IMG/VR virus record: IMGVR_UViG_3300030098_003519
Span: 1-64,000 of that record
Source of the DNA: a virus
Length of the DNA: 64,000 nt
Strand: one strand, 5' to 3'
Shown: one piece after another, positions 15,264-25,400 of the stretch
Layout: every line of letters begins with the position of its first letter
Position numbering within the stretch: the first letter of the stretch is position 1
Made by a program: the position numbers and the translations under genes
Notes under the pieces: model-generated
What the model was told of the DNA's origin: nothing
The model's input: the letters and a program-made list of their open reading frames with translations, nothing else
Database searches by the model: none

Positions 15264-18113
15264 TTAGTTCTCCACCTCTACTTCAAGTTTTTCAACGTCT
15301 TTTCTTTCCGCAAATACGGTATAGAAATACTCTGTAGAATCATCAGAACCTATAGTAACGCTGTTGTTATTTATTGATTCTACCCATACATTCTTGTTAC
15401 CAATAGGTGTGACATTCACAGTAATTGAATCATCATGCACAAGACCAACCCAGTAGTCTGGTAGTTCGATTACAGGATCTGATGATCGACCTCGAACATA
15501 AACTGAATTCTCAGGGCCCTCAAGACATGCATATCTTAACTTATGATTTTCTTTTGTTGGGTGATCAATTACGAATGACTTAGTTGTTGCAGCAAATGAA
15601 CCATAAACTTGTAATTTATAATTTGTTTGTGTCCAATCACCACCTATATTAACAGTTCCACCTGATGTGACACGAAATACCTCAGCTACTCCACTACTTT
15701 CTGGTTTTGTAAGAAATTTAAGATAACCACCAGAATCATCACCAGCATTACTATCACTAGTCTCTACGTAAGCTTGTATTCCTGCTACAATTTTAGAACC
15801 AGCATTAGAACCACTACTAGCATTAGAGTTTTCTCTATTAACAAATCTTAAGAATCCAGTAGCAGCACCATTTGTATTCTGATTACCACTTATATTGATA
15901 ACTCCATACTCACCAACAGTTCCATCACCTGTTACCTCAAATATTTTTGTATTTCCTCCATCATTATCAAATGAAACACCTGTTAACGATTGAGTAACTA
16001 TATGTCCTCCACCTAAAATACAAAGTCTTTGTGCTGCTGCACCACCGCCAGAATTTGCATAAAAATGTAAGGAAGTAGTTCCACCACTGGAATATGGTCC
16101 AATGTATGACATACCATTCTGGGTATTATGATATAAATTTAATGAATTGTCCCAATGACTAGTATTATCAAATGCCTCGGTATTTCCTTTTATTGCTAGT
16201 TGTCCTTTCGAGTCAGACTTTATTCTAGTTTCACCAGAAACTCCGATACCGATTGTATCTGTACTATGATAATACTCTAGAAATCCTTTATATCTGTCTG
16301 CACCAGAAGCACCATCAGCAAAATATATACTTCCATTATTAGTATTACCACTATAAATTGTTAATCCACGACTTTCACCTACAGTACCATCACCAATCTG
16401 TAGATCATCTGCAGAACTGTGAGATATATCAGTACCACCTACTCCAGCTGCTATAAGAACAGCTCCAGAACTATTAATGCGAATCCTTTCTTTATTATTA
16501 TAACCATATAATCTTAATGAATTATCTGAATGATCATTTCTAATTGCTGCTGTTGCAGTATCATTAATTCTTCCAAAATAAATTGAAGAATCATCACTAT
16601 TACCAGAAGTAAGATATATCCTTGCAGAAGAATCATCATCAAATATATGAAGATCACCTCCTGGAACATTGGTTCCAATACCAACATTACCTGCTGTTGT
16701 GATGCGAACTCTTTCCTTAAAATTAGTATTTCTTGTTGCAAATACAAGATCTGAATTATAATCTCCAGTATCTACTGCAGCAATTCTTGCTGATGCCATT
16801 TTACTACCATCAGCTGCTGCACCAGGATGGAAGTAAATACCAGCAAATGAATTTGATGAATCTCTTGCGTGATTCTGTATTTGTAATTCATGTGGATATG
16901 GAGTATAAGCATAAGTAGTACCAACATTAACCGTGAATGGCCATGCAGTTGTATTAGTACCTACCAAATGTAGAAGATTATCTGGATTATCAGTTCCGAT
17001 ACCAACATAACCATCATCACGGTTTATAGTAATTCTTTTTGTTGTTGAGTCCGTACCACAAGTTATGTGAAGTTTATTATTTGCTGCACTATAAAACATT
17101 CCACCACCATTTGCGGTAGATCCTGTTGCTCCTTCTGATAAACGTAATATTGCATCACCAGAACCAGCATTTGTAGTAAGTTCTAATAATGGTCCAGAAG
17201 ACTTAACAATCCTAATATGATTAGTAAAAGTTGATATTCCAGTTGATCCGATGCGAAGTCTTTCTGAACCTGCAGTTTCTACTGTAAATGTATCAGTATC
17301 TACGAATCTTAACTTTAAATTATCATTTCCACTATGAACTATTGAATCTGGTAAATTTATTTGACCACCAACAGTTATATTGTTAGATGTTGTAACTTCA
17401 CCACCATCAGCAACCTTAAAGACTTCAGTAGTATTATCATATAAACTTAATATATCTCCTGTACCTGTTTGAGTTATGATACCTGCTGGTAATGTACTAG
17501 CAGTCGATACCCTCAATAACTCTACATTCCTAAGAGTTGTATTTAAAGTTGTAGTATCTCCCTGAACAGTTAAATCACCATTCACTAAAAGATCATTAAA
17601 TGTAGATATACCAGATGATGCATATACATTACCAACCAATGTACCACCAAGTGTACCACCAATACCACTTATATTTCCGCTTACATTAAGATCACCAACA
17701 ACATCTAATGCTGCTTGTGGACTTGTACTATTAATTCCTACTCTATTATCTGTATCATTTAAATATAACAATCCACCATCATAGTTAAATGGCTTCGCCA
17801 TTTGAGTACCATTGACGGTATTATTTCCTGGTACATTAATCCCTATTGCATCTCCAAGAACAACACAGAAGAAAGAGTCTTGTGCAGTTGGAGCATTAGC
17901 AAAAGTTATTTCGTCGTTACTAATCTGATATGCAGATTCTGGTTCCTGTATTACACCACCAACTGAGACTAGAATAGATAATTCCGAACCAGGATAGTAA
18001 GCAGAACCACCGTTAGTTAAACTAAAGGTGGTCGTACTACCATTAAAACTAGAGGAGATATCATCTAACTTTAAATAATTCCCATTTGATAACTGCTTAC
18101 CGATGTAAGGCAT
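15264..18113 (-). CDS. Tail fibre with EGPE-type C-terminal domain
   Basis: 949 residues. The N-terminus (about 1-110) holds NYLKLDDISSSFNGSTTTFSL. A DLTVQGDTTTLNTTLRNVELL module near 180 is shared with other fibres in this cluster, and a long shaft repeats ERLRI...GIGT. A module of ~130 residues (GHIVTQSL to FTQT/DWTQTNYK) also occurs in the 1549-residue fibre. The C-terminus (about 840-949) carries the characteristic FVIDHPTKENHKLRYACLEG and RGRSSDPVIELPDYW knob found at the ends of many cyanophage fibres, ending YTVFAERKDVEKLEV. It is possibly a host-recognition or trimer-maturation domain (inference). A late element lies 31 nt upstream (18144-18151). Confidence 0.88.
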   Translation of the reverse strand: MPYIGKQLSNGNYLKLDDISSSFNGSTTTFSLTNGGSAYYPGSELSILVSVGGVIQEPESAYQISNDEITFANAPTAQDSFFCVVLGDAIGINVPGNNTVNGTQMAKPFNYDGGLLYLNDTDNRVGINSTSPQAALDVVGDLNVSGNISGIGGTLGGTLVGNVYASSGISTFNDLLVNGDLTVQGDTTTLNTTLRNVELLRVSTASTLPAGIITQTGTGDILSLYDNTTEVFKVADGGEVTTSNNITVGGQINLPDSIVHSGNDNLKLRFVDTDTFTVETAGSERLRIGSTGISTFTNHIRIVKSSGPLLELTTNAGSGDAILRLSEGATGSTANGGGMFYSAANNKLHITCGTDSTTKRITINRDDGYVGIGTDNPDNLLHLVGTNTTAWPFTVNVGTTYAYTPYPHELQIQNHARDSSNSFAGIYFHPGAAADGSKMASARIAAVDTGDYNSDLVFATRNTNFKERVRITTAGNVGIGTNVPGGDLHIFDDDSSARIYLTSGNSDDSSIYFGRINDTATAAIRNDHSDNSLRLYGYNNKERIRINSSGAVLIAAGVGGTDISHSSADDLQIGDGTVGESRGLTIYSGNTNNGSIYFADGASGADRYKGFLEYYHSTDTIGIGVSGETRIKSDSKGQLAIKGNTEAFDNTSHWDNSLNLYHNTQNGMSYIGPYSSGGTTSLHFYANSGGGAAAQRLCILGGGHIVTQSLTGVSFDNDGGNTKIFEVTGDGTVGEYGVINISGNQNTNGAATGFLRFVNRENSNASSGSNAGSKIVAGIQAYVETSDSNAGDDSGGYLKFLTKPESSGVAEVFRVTSGGTVNIGGDWTQTNYKLQVYGSFAATTKSFVIDHPTKENHKLRYACLEGPENSVYVRGRSSDPVIELPDYWVGLVHDDSITVNVTPIGNKNVWVESINNNSVTIGSDDSTEYFYTVFAERKDVEKLEVEVEN
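15368..15375 (-). promoter_or_regulatory. Late promoter-like AATAAATA
   Basis: Lies inside the 3' end of the 949-residue fibre gene, 106 nt upstream of the glycine-rich gene start at 15262. Intragenic position lowers confidence. Confidence 0.4.
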
Positions 18114-18143
18114 TCTATTCTACCTCATTACCCCGAATGAAAC

Positions 18144-18151
18144 TATTTATT
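18144..18151 (-). promoter_or_regulatory. Late promoter AATAAATA
   Basis: Upstream of the ATG at 18113. The TAA stop of the 83-aa gene (18147-18149) is nested in the element. Confidence 0.55.
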
Positions 18152-18398
18152 CGGTTACTACTGCAGGTGTTTCAACTTCTGGTTCTATTACTTCTTCTTC
18201 ACCACCAGTAGGTGATGTTTCAGGTTCTGGAAGTTTAATACCAATTTGATCTAGATATTCAGCAACTCCTTGAAGTTTCAAAGCCATTTGCTTTTTAGAC
18301 TCCACTTGACTGTTCAAATCATTAATTTCTTGAACAAGAGTTTGTTGTTGCTGAAGCACTTGTGCTAAATGGTTCTGTTGTTCGTTCAGTTCAGCCAT
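18147..18398 (-). CDS. Small coiled-coil protein (83 aa), fibre-associated
   Basis: 83 residues. Residues 1-50 are a Gln/Leu-rich heptad pattern (NHLAQVLQQQQTLVQEINDL) predicting a coiled coil; the C-terminus is acidic and Pro-rich. The block SKKQMALKLQGVAEYL matches AKKEQYLKVQGAIEGL in the 65-aa protein at 44758-44955, so the two are paralogues, both next to fibre genes. They may be fibre trimerisation chaperones in the sense of T4 gp57A, or regulators (inference). It has a perfect sigma70 promoter (18422-18450), unlike the structural genes around it. Confidence 0.75.
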   Translation of the reverse strand: MAELNEQQNHLAQVLQQQQTLVQEINDLNSQVESKKQMALKLQGVAEYLDQIGIKLPEPETSPTGGEEEVIEPEVETPAVVTE

Positions 18399-18421
18399 TT
18401 CTAATTTGTAAATTTAAGTAT

Positions 18422-18450
18422 ATTATATAGTAAAGATTTTTCGATGTCAA
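18422..18450 (-). promoter_or_regulatory. Perfect sigma70 promoter inside the late cluster
   Basis: TTGACA (18445-18450), a 17-nt spacer and TATAAT (18422-18427) on the minus strand: 12/12 consensus. It serves the 83-aa coiled-coil gene and could read through into downstream fibre genes. Confidence 0.88.
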
Positions 18451-18471
18451 GCGTTGTGATAACCGATTAGT

Positions 18472-18479
18472 TATTTATT
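18472..18479 (-). promoter_or_regulatory. Late promoter-like AATAAATA
   Basis: Contains the TAA stop (18475-18477) of the 105-aa gene. It lies 74-81 nt upstream of the ATG at 18398, so the 83-aa gene may have both early and late promoters. Confidence 0.5.
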
Positions 18480-18792
18480 CAGTTGGATCAGTTGGTTTAT
18501 CAGCTATGAGTTTAGTTTTCCATGCATTTTTAACAGAAGTAGTCCAAACCGCATTACATATAACTTTTACTTCATCTGCAATATCAGTTGTACCATCTGG
18601 TTCTTTTGATAAAGGATTATCAACAAGATTATCAGATGCATCTAGAGTGCCAGGATGAAGTGTAAATCTAGAAAATGTTCTAGTTAGTTCATTTCCATCT
18701 TTTTTTATAACCGTAGCTTTTCTAACTTGAACGGCTTTATATTGACCTACGACTTCTATCTTATCGTACTCAAATGATTCTGAAAGGGCCAT
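18475..18792 (-). CDS. Small fibre-cluster protein (105 aa), unknown
   Basis: 105 residues starting MALSESFEYDKIEVVGQYKAVQ. It is beta-rich in the first half (VVGQYKAVQVRKATVIKKDG, a strand-turn-strand) and has a helical C-terminal part with two Trp (AVWTTSVKNAWKTKLI). I recall similar short proteins beside cyanophage fibre genes but know no function. It lies between two fibre genes with a CATAAATA late element 39 nt upstream, so it is probably a late virion or assembly component. Confidence 0.7.
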   Translation of the reverse strand: MALSESFEYDKIEVVGQYKAVQVRKATVIKKDGNELTRTFSRFTLHPGTLDASDNLVDNPLSKEPDGTTDIADEVKVICNAVWTTSVKNAWKTKLIADKPTDPTE

Positions 18793-18830
18793 TAGGGAAA
18801 TTCTCCGAATTAAACAGGTTTAGGCATTTG

Positions 18831-18838
18831 TATTTATG
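18831..18838 (-). promoter_or_regulatory. Late promoter CATAAATA
   Basis: In the 53-nt gap between the 1077-residue fibre gene and the 105-aa gene, 39 nt before the latter's ATG. Confidence 0.6.
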
Positions 18839-18845
18839 ATGACTA

Positions 18846-21800
18846 TCAATCAACTAAGTAAGCAGCAGTTCCCCCTGCACTTTGGGTTGTGTTCCCAAAT
18901 CCATAATTATTATATTTTCTTAGTACATTTATCTGAGTGGTATTTTTATACATGCCCTCACAAATATAAGTTTCACCTCCAGTTACTCCTCGTCTAGCAA
19001 TACCACCATGAAATCCATTATTCCATTGACCATCATTGCTAATAGTAAAAGGTAAACCGCTAACACCTACATTACAATTAGTTATAGCTGATGCTGTAAA
19101 TTTAAAATAGAACCAAACTCTAACTAATCTTCCCACTTTAACGTATCTTCCATATTGATCTTGAATACTACTAAGAGCTCCTGAACCCCCTTGGTGAGTA
19201 ATAACTGGTGTTGGAGTCCAATCGCCTTCCTCATAATCGTCAAGCTTCTCATCATCAGCACCTGCAGCATTTCCATCAGCACTAAAGTCAATAGCGTAAC
19301 CATCTGCCATTACCAAATCACCACGATTTATTTCAACATTTCCATTTCCTTTTAATGTCATTAAGTCATTTCCAGCAGTATTACCACCACCAGAACTTGC
19401 CACTGTAAATATCATTTTTGATTCTTGACTGGTTCCATCATTCCAGTTTGAATCTGCTTTAACATTAATCTCTGCTGCTCTATTTGTACCAGCAGATCCA
19501 GAACTAAATCTAAGATTTGTTAATGTAGTACCACTTGTTGGGTTTGCTTGTATTCTACAGAAAGAAGCACAACCGTATGTATTAGGAGTATTAGAATTAC
19601 CACAAACAACTAATGCACCACCACCAGCATGATTGTGCTGACCTATAATGACTCTTCCAGAACCATCAATAGCAAGTCTTGTTTCACTCTCAGTTTTATC
19701 ATAAAATTCTAATGTGCCATTAACAGTTTGACCATCAGCAATTCTCCAACTTTGTGTTGTTGATCCTGTCTTCTCTATTTCTATACCAATCGTAGAGTTT
19801 GCTTCTGAGGTTACTTTTAAAAGGTTGGTTCCTGATGCTTTCCAAAGTTCTAAAGTTTCATCTGGATTTTCAGTTCCGATACCAACTTTACCATCAGAGT
19901 CGATGCGAAGTCTTTCTTCTACTGTACTAGATCCATCAGGAGTGGTATGGAAAGTTAAATTTCCTGGCGTATCAGTGTTATCACCACTACTATTCCATGT
20001 ACCATCTGCTGATGCTAAAATTTTAGCACATACTTGATATGCGTTTCCACTCCAACCACGGAAACGAATTTCACCAATCCCATCAGTAGGAACTGTATCA
20101 TTACCAACAGTTCCACTAATACTTCTGTAGAAGTTTATAGTTGCTGCTTCACTAGCAGTAGAACCATAATTTGCAAGTCCTAAAACACCTTCCTTTGCAC
20201 CTGCAACTTCTAATCTATCTCCTGCCCAAGTATTAGCACTATCTCCTGCTCTTATATCACCATCAGATTTGATGCGGAGTGCTTCAATTTCACTCGAACC
20301 TGCTGCCTTTACACCAAATGTAAGTGCTCCAGAACCATTAGTTGCTTCATTAATTCCTCTAATATAAGAATTAACATTTACCATACCAGCATCAGTAGAA
20401 TACCAAGATATTTCACCTATTGGTTGGTTTGCTACAACAGAAGAATCAGTATCTTTGAATACTATTCTATTAGTTGGTCTTCCTGTTACACCATCTTGAT
20501 CTTTACTTAATTCTAATTGACCACCTGATGTGATGCGAAGTCTTTCATTACCACCAGGTCTAAATACGAAATCATCACTTATTCCTGATGTACTGAACAA
20601 AACACCAGGATCTGAACCACCAAGTTGCACACTAAATTCTCCAGAGTTACCAGCTGTTCTTTTAAGAATAAGTAAATTTGTCTGTGCAGCATCTGCTATT
20701 TCTAATTTTCCTGTTGGAATTTCAGTTCCAATACCGACATTACCATCTGATAAGATGCGAAGTCTTTCTGTTCCTCCACCACTTGCAAATAATAAAGCAC
20801 CACTTGCTCTAATAGCAGAATCAGTTACATTACCCGATTGTCCTGTTATGAAGTCTGCTGCGAGACCCATATACATTTTATCGGTTCCACTATTTCTTAT
20901 TCTAATTGATGTTCCTTGAGCATTACTACTATCAAGTCTCAAAAGAGTAGCAGCAGTTCCTTTTATCTCTAATTTAACACCTGCAGTTTGAGTTCCGATA
21001 CCCAAGTTTCCATAATGACTATTCAACCAACTATTATTATTACCCATCAACTTGGTATTCACAATACTATTGCTTGCATAATTTAATTGAAGATAAGCAC
21101 CAATACCAGATCCACCACCAATTTGAGTTGTATCACCACCACCTTGCAATCCAACAGTAACTACCTTATGGAATTTTGTTTGTTCTGATGCAGCATTAAT
21201 CTGCATCATATTCGTATCTGCGGCCGAAGATTTAGTTACTCTAAAGTTTAGGTTCTGATTAGTTGTTTCGTGATCTATATGACCACCACCAGATGTCTGA
21301 AATTTTACTGCGTTATGTTGGAATTGTGCAGTATTATCATCAGATCTAGTGAGTATATTACCAGCAACATCAACATTACCACCATCAGCAACTGAGAATA
21401 CCTCTGTAGATCCATCATATAAGTTGAAAATATCTGCAGTTCCACTCTGTGTGATTGCCACACCAACTACCGTATTACTATTTGCTCCTACTTCTATCCG
21501 ATCTACACCTATTAAATTTGTATCTAAAGTTGTTGTGGTTCCTTCTACTGTTAAATCATTAGATACTCGTAGATTATAGAATGTTGCTATTCCTGCAGTA
21601 TTATATGTTTGCCCACTAAAATGACCAGTTGCTGTTAATATTCCTGTTACTATGGATCCCGTTGATGTGGTTTCAAATCTTTTATTATCTGCACCATCAT
21701 ATAACTCTACGCCTCCATCTATGCCTGGTGTTGCTTTTATAAGTGTTTCAGTAGAAGCAGCATTTCTAAGTATAATTTCAGAAGAATCTAGATAAATTTT

Positions 21801-22079
21801 CTCACCATCTGCTGTACTTATTATTAAATTTCCATCGCCATTATGGGCAATAGTAGAGTTAGATCCAGTTGCGTATAGTTCTAGGTCTCCAGAATCACCG
21901 AATCTTAATTTTACATTATCTTTAAAATCTAATCTTCTCTCTGATGAATCAAATAATGCAGATCCAACACCAACCTGATCACCACGAAAATCTACATCCT
22001 TTCGCAGTATAGGGGAATCTATAGTACTTCCAGTAGCAATACCAGACGTAGATATTCTTGTTAAGTCAGTCAGTGCCAT
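18846..22079 (-). CDS. Long modular tail fibre
   Basis: 1077 residues. The N-terminus (MALTDLTRISTSGIATGST) leads into an FKDNVKLRFGDSGDLELYATG module shared in outline with the 1360-residue fibre. Next is DLTVEGTTTTLDTNLIGVDRIEVG, equivalent to the shared fibre module, then a shaft with many ERLRI and GIGTE/NP repeats. The C-terminus (about 950-1077) has EEGDWTPTPV and YGRYVKVGRLVRVWFYFKF, a pattern common at the tips of phage fibres. Trimeric beta-structured shaft with a distinct tip is the likely fold. The tip differs from all the sibling fibres here. Confidence 0.87.
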   Translation of the reverse strand: MALTDLTRISTSGIATGSTIDSPILRKDVDFRGDQVGVGSALFDSSERRLDFKDNVKLRFGDSGDLELYATGSNSTIAHNGDGNLIISTADGEKIYLDSSEIILRNAASTETLIKATPGIDGGVELYDGADNKRFETTSTGSIVTGILTATGHFSGQTYNTAGIATFYNLRVSNDLTVEGTTTTLDTNLIGVDRIEVGANSNTVVGVAITQSGTADIFNLYDGSTEVFSVADGGNVDVAGNILTRSDDNTAQFQHNAVKFQTSGGGHIDHETTNQNLNFRVTKSSAADTNMMQINAASEQTKFHKVVTVGLQGGGDTTQIGGGSGIGAYLQLNYASNSIVNTKLMGNNNSWLNSHYGNLGIGTQTAGVKLEIKGTAATLLRLDSSNAQGTSIRIRNSGTDKMYMGLAADFITGQSGNVTDSAIRASGALLFASGGGTERLRILSDGNVGIGTEIPTGKLEIADAAQTNLLILKRTAGNSGEFSVQLGGSDPGVLFSTSGISDDFVFRPGGNERLRITSGGQLELSKDQDGVTGRPTNRIVFKDTDSSVVANQPIGEISWYSTDAGMVNVNSYIRGINEATNGSGALTFGVKAAGSSEIEALRIKSDGDIRAGDSANTWAGDRLEVAGAKEGVLGLANYGSTASEAATINFYRSISGTVGNDTVPTDGIGEIRFRGWSGNAYQVCAKILASADGTWNSSGDNTDTPGNLTFHTTPDGSSTVEERLRIDSDGKVGIGTENPDETLELWKASGTNLLKVTSEANSTIGIEIEKTGSTTQSWRIADGQTVNGTLEFYDKTESETRLAIDGSGRVIIGQHNHAGGGALVVCGNSNTPNTYGCASFCRIQANPTSGTTLTNLRFSSGSAGTNRAAEINVKADSNWNDGTSQESKMIFTVASSGGGNTAGNDLMTLKGNGNVEINRGDLVMADGYAIDFSADGNAAGADDEKLDDYEEGDWTPTPVITHQGGSGALSSIQDQYGRYVKVGRLVRVWFYFKFTASAITNCNVGVSGLPFTISNDGQWNNGFHGGIARRGVTGGETYICEGMYKNTTQINVLRKYNNYGFGNTTQSAGGTAAYLVD

Positions 22080-22097
22080 TTATACTACTTTTTTAGA

Positions 22098-22105
22098 TAT
22101 TTATC
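22098..22105 (-). promoter_or_regulatory. Late promoter GATAAATA
   Basis: 19 nt upstream of the fibre ATG at 22079. It overlaps the TGA stop (22104-22106) of the 120-aa gene. Confidence 0.6.
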
Positions 22106-22466
22106 ATATATCCTGAATAGCATCCCTTGCAGCTTGTCGCTTGGTTACTACATCAGAAGGTATTGCCTTTCCTGTATCTGCTTTTCTAACTACATACCAA
22201 TCTGTTGACTGTAGATATTTCAAATGTTCATTATTACTTCTCTCTTTCTGCTGTCTAAGAAGATCAGCATCAAGCATTGCAGTAGTAATCCCTAAAGGAT
22301 TTTTTTTCTTAACTTCATCCGCAATTTTTAATGCTTCGGATTCCATCTCTTCATAATTTTGAACAGTATAAACTTGATTTCCACCTGATGCAATATAAGT
22401 TTTACCTTCTAGTGGTTTTTTACCATCGGTGTCTTTATAAATTCCAGATTTAAATGAATCAGTCAT
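22104..22466 (-). CDS. Tail-fibre assembly-like protein (120 aa)
   Basis: 120 residues. The C-terminal block KYLQSTDWYVVRKADTGK and AIPSDVVTKRQAARDAI (about 80-118) is the pattern seen at the ends of many phage tail-fibre assembly chaperones and related small tail proteins. The N-terminus contains GIYKDTDGKKPLEGKTY. A strong SD (AAAGGAGG, 6 nt before ATG) suggests high expression. It sits between two long fibres, as such helpers usually do. Function as a chaperone is inferred from pattern and position. Confidence 0.7.
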   Translation of the reverse strand: MTDSFKSGIYKDTDGKKPLEGKTYIASGGNQVYTVQNYEEMESEALKIADEVKKKNPLGITTAMLDADLLRQQKERSNNEHLKYLQSTDWYVVRKADTGKAIPSDVVTKRQAARDAIQDI

Positions 22467-22479
22467 AATTTACCTCCTT

Positions 22480-25400
22480 TTAGAATGCATCGCCTGTGCC
22501 TGTACTATATGTGTATGCAAGGACACAACTTGGTTTTTGCTGAGATACACCTATTATACCATCAGTTCCACCCTCAAATTTATAGAATCCCCAACGGTTG
22601 CTAGTCTGAGTACTAGTGGTATCAATATAACAACAAACATAACTACCACTAAGATACCAACCTGGATCTACCCCTCTATATGCTATTGATTTTCCATTGT
22701 ATAATGCCTGACTATTATAATGGTATCCACCACTTATGGAATGATGTACTTTATCACTACTATGAGATGATCCATTAACTTCCGATGTCCAAGAACCAAT
22801 ATACTCATATCCTTTAATATCTATCAACCACATTGATCCACCAGTAATGTTGAATTTCACATGTAGATATCTTGCACCTGATCCATTAGGTGCAACCATA
22901 CCAGCAAATGGTGTATAAGATCCTACAACACCACTATTACGAGTAGCAGAATGACCACCATAGTTACACCAGAGTGTACCTTGAGGGCCTGCTGCAAGAC
23001 CTCTTGTAGTAACAGCACCAGCAGTGTCTAATCCCGAAGATGCATGGAATATACCAAACATCGACTTATTCAATCTCAATTGGGCAGGAGCATATCCAGT
23101 ATTACCTTGCTGGAAATTGCCATCAATGGTTAGACGAGTACCATTATATGAGTTATTATCTATTGCAGGATTTGCACCCTGAATAGTGGCTCCAAGCATA
23201 GTTTTGCCTGGAAGCACTGTCACATGGAATGTACCAGATTGAACAGTAGTACCAGACCATCGACCAAATATTTTTAGATGAGATCCACTAGAACTTGAGG
23301 AATCAACAAGTTTCCATGCTTTAAAGTTATGACCACCATGATTATCAGTAGCTAGTAACTCTAAAGATTCAGACCAATCATAATCATAATCAGGCCCATG
23401 AGATGATCCTGCTTCAAGTATTGCATATCCATGATAACAACAACCTGGTGCATGAATAGATGACCATTCAACTACAAATTGACCTCTTCTACCTGATCCA
23501 TAGGGAACATAACCAAAGTAAATCCAATCATTATTTGCAGGAGTAATAGCAGCAGAATTGTGAGAGTGATAGAAACCACCAGAACCTTGCGGTAGTTGTA
23601 TTTTAGTATTTGTGACACCACTTCCACCTCTAATCCTAAATTTATCAGTGTTAGATGAACCATCATATGTTGTGAATAGTAAATGGTATCCAGATTCTCC
23701 TTTAATGTAATTATCACCATTATTCCAAGTAATAGTATTACCTTGCTCTAGATATATTCCACCATTACGAACAGTCAATGCTGCTGGTAATGCTTCATTA
23801 AGAGGGCAATTAACACCCAACTTCCCACTTGTTACTCTTACATCACCAGAGGTATCAATGCAAAGGTCATCTGCAGCTGCAGAACCACCCAAACCAAGAT
23901 AACCAGTGTTGTTTGTGTTCGATGTTGCGACTGCCTGTATTGATGTCTGGAATGATGTTACTGTAGTACTACCATTATGTCTTGTTGCATTAAAGAATAA
24001 TTTTGGAGAACTATCATACTGACCAGCAGATAAAGAGTAATCACCACCGAAAGTTGCATCAAAGTTTGCTACACCACCACTCCCAAAACTAAAAGCTCTA
24101 CCATTTCCATCAGTATTTCTAATTTCAAAAGGTGTTGTATTAGCATCAATTCTTAATCCATTTATTCCATCAGGACATTTTAACCATAGTCTTGGATTAG
24201 AACCCCACTCAACATAATCAGTTGTTGAGTTACTTGTTCCTAATTTAATTTTACCATCAGATTTGATGCGAAGTCTTTCTGTATTATTTGTTGCTAAACA
24301 TAATGCTGTTCCATTGTTATATCCACTGGTACTTTCAGCATAAATTATTCCAGATTTATTTGATTCTCCACCACTTGCTTCACTACCTAATGATAATTTA
24401 ATTCCTACTCTTGCTAATGTCTCACTACCAGTTTGAGCACCTGGATTAGTAATATTGATTAATCTTGTATAACTATTTGCTGCTGCACCAAGTTTTATCT
24501 CAAATTTAGGTGTTGCACCATTAAATAATCCACTAGCATGAATTGCAGTATTCGCTGCAGCAGCACCTATATTTGTATTTCCTGAACTGTCGATGCGAAG
24601 TTTTTCACTATCTCCACCACCTGTTACGAATGTTAAACATCTTCTATTTGCAGTCGTACTATGACTTTCGTGCCAATATCTAATATAACCATCTTTCTGT
24701 CCATTCGTGCCTGGATTTCCAAAGAAGATTGTACTCTCACCAGTTCCAGGTGATAGTATGGACAATCCAGTATTACCACTACTCTCAAGAACTAATTCAT
24801 CTCCACCTGCATCTGCCTCGACTGAACCTGCAGAGGTTTGTCCTATATGAACTAATCCATCAGTAATATGTGTTCCTATAGCAACTTTCTGACCCTTTGG
24901 TTGTATTATTAAAGCATGAGCAGCAGTTGGATGATTGTTCTCAAGTATTAAATTGTTAATACCATATACACTATATCCTGATTTAAGTCCTCCACCAGTA
25001 TTGTACCATCTACCTACACTAATATGATTTTCCCCAGCTGTATCTCCATCAGCCCATACACCATAATAATCATTCTTAGCATCAATACTAACTCTACCTG
25101 TTATTGAAACTGGTTGTTTTGGATCATTAGTTCCGATCCCGACTTTACCTGCTGATGTGATGCGAAGTCTTTCACCACCACCAGTATAAAATCTTATTGG
25201 TATATTATCACTCGATAAAGTTTCTAAAAATGCACCTGTAGAATCAACTCCATGATTAAAACTTCCTACTCCTTCTTTTGTTACTCTAAATTGTAAGTTT
25301 GCATCTGTACCAGCGAGTTGTAAATGAGTTGCTGGATCATCAGTTCCGATACCAACTTTACTATCTGGTGTGATGCGAAGTGCTTCATCAGTAGAACCAT

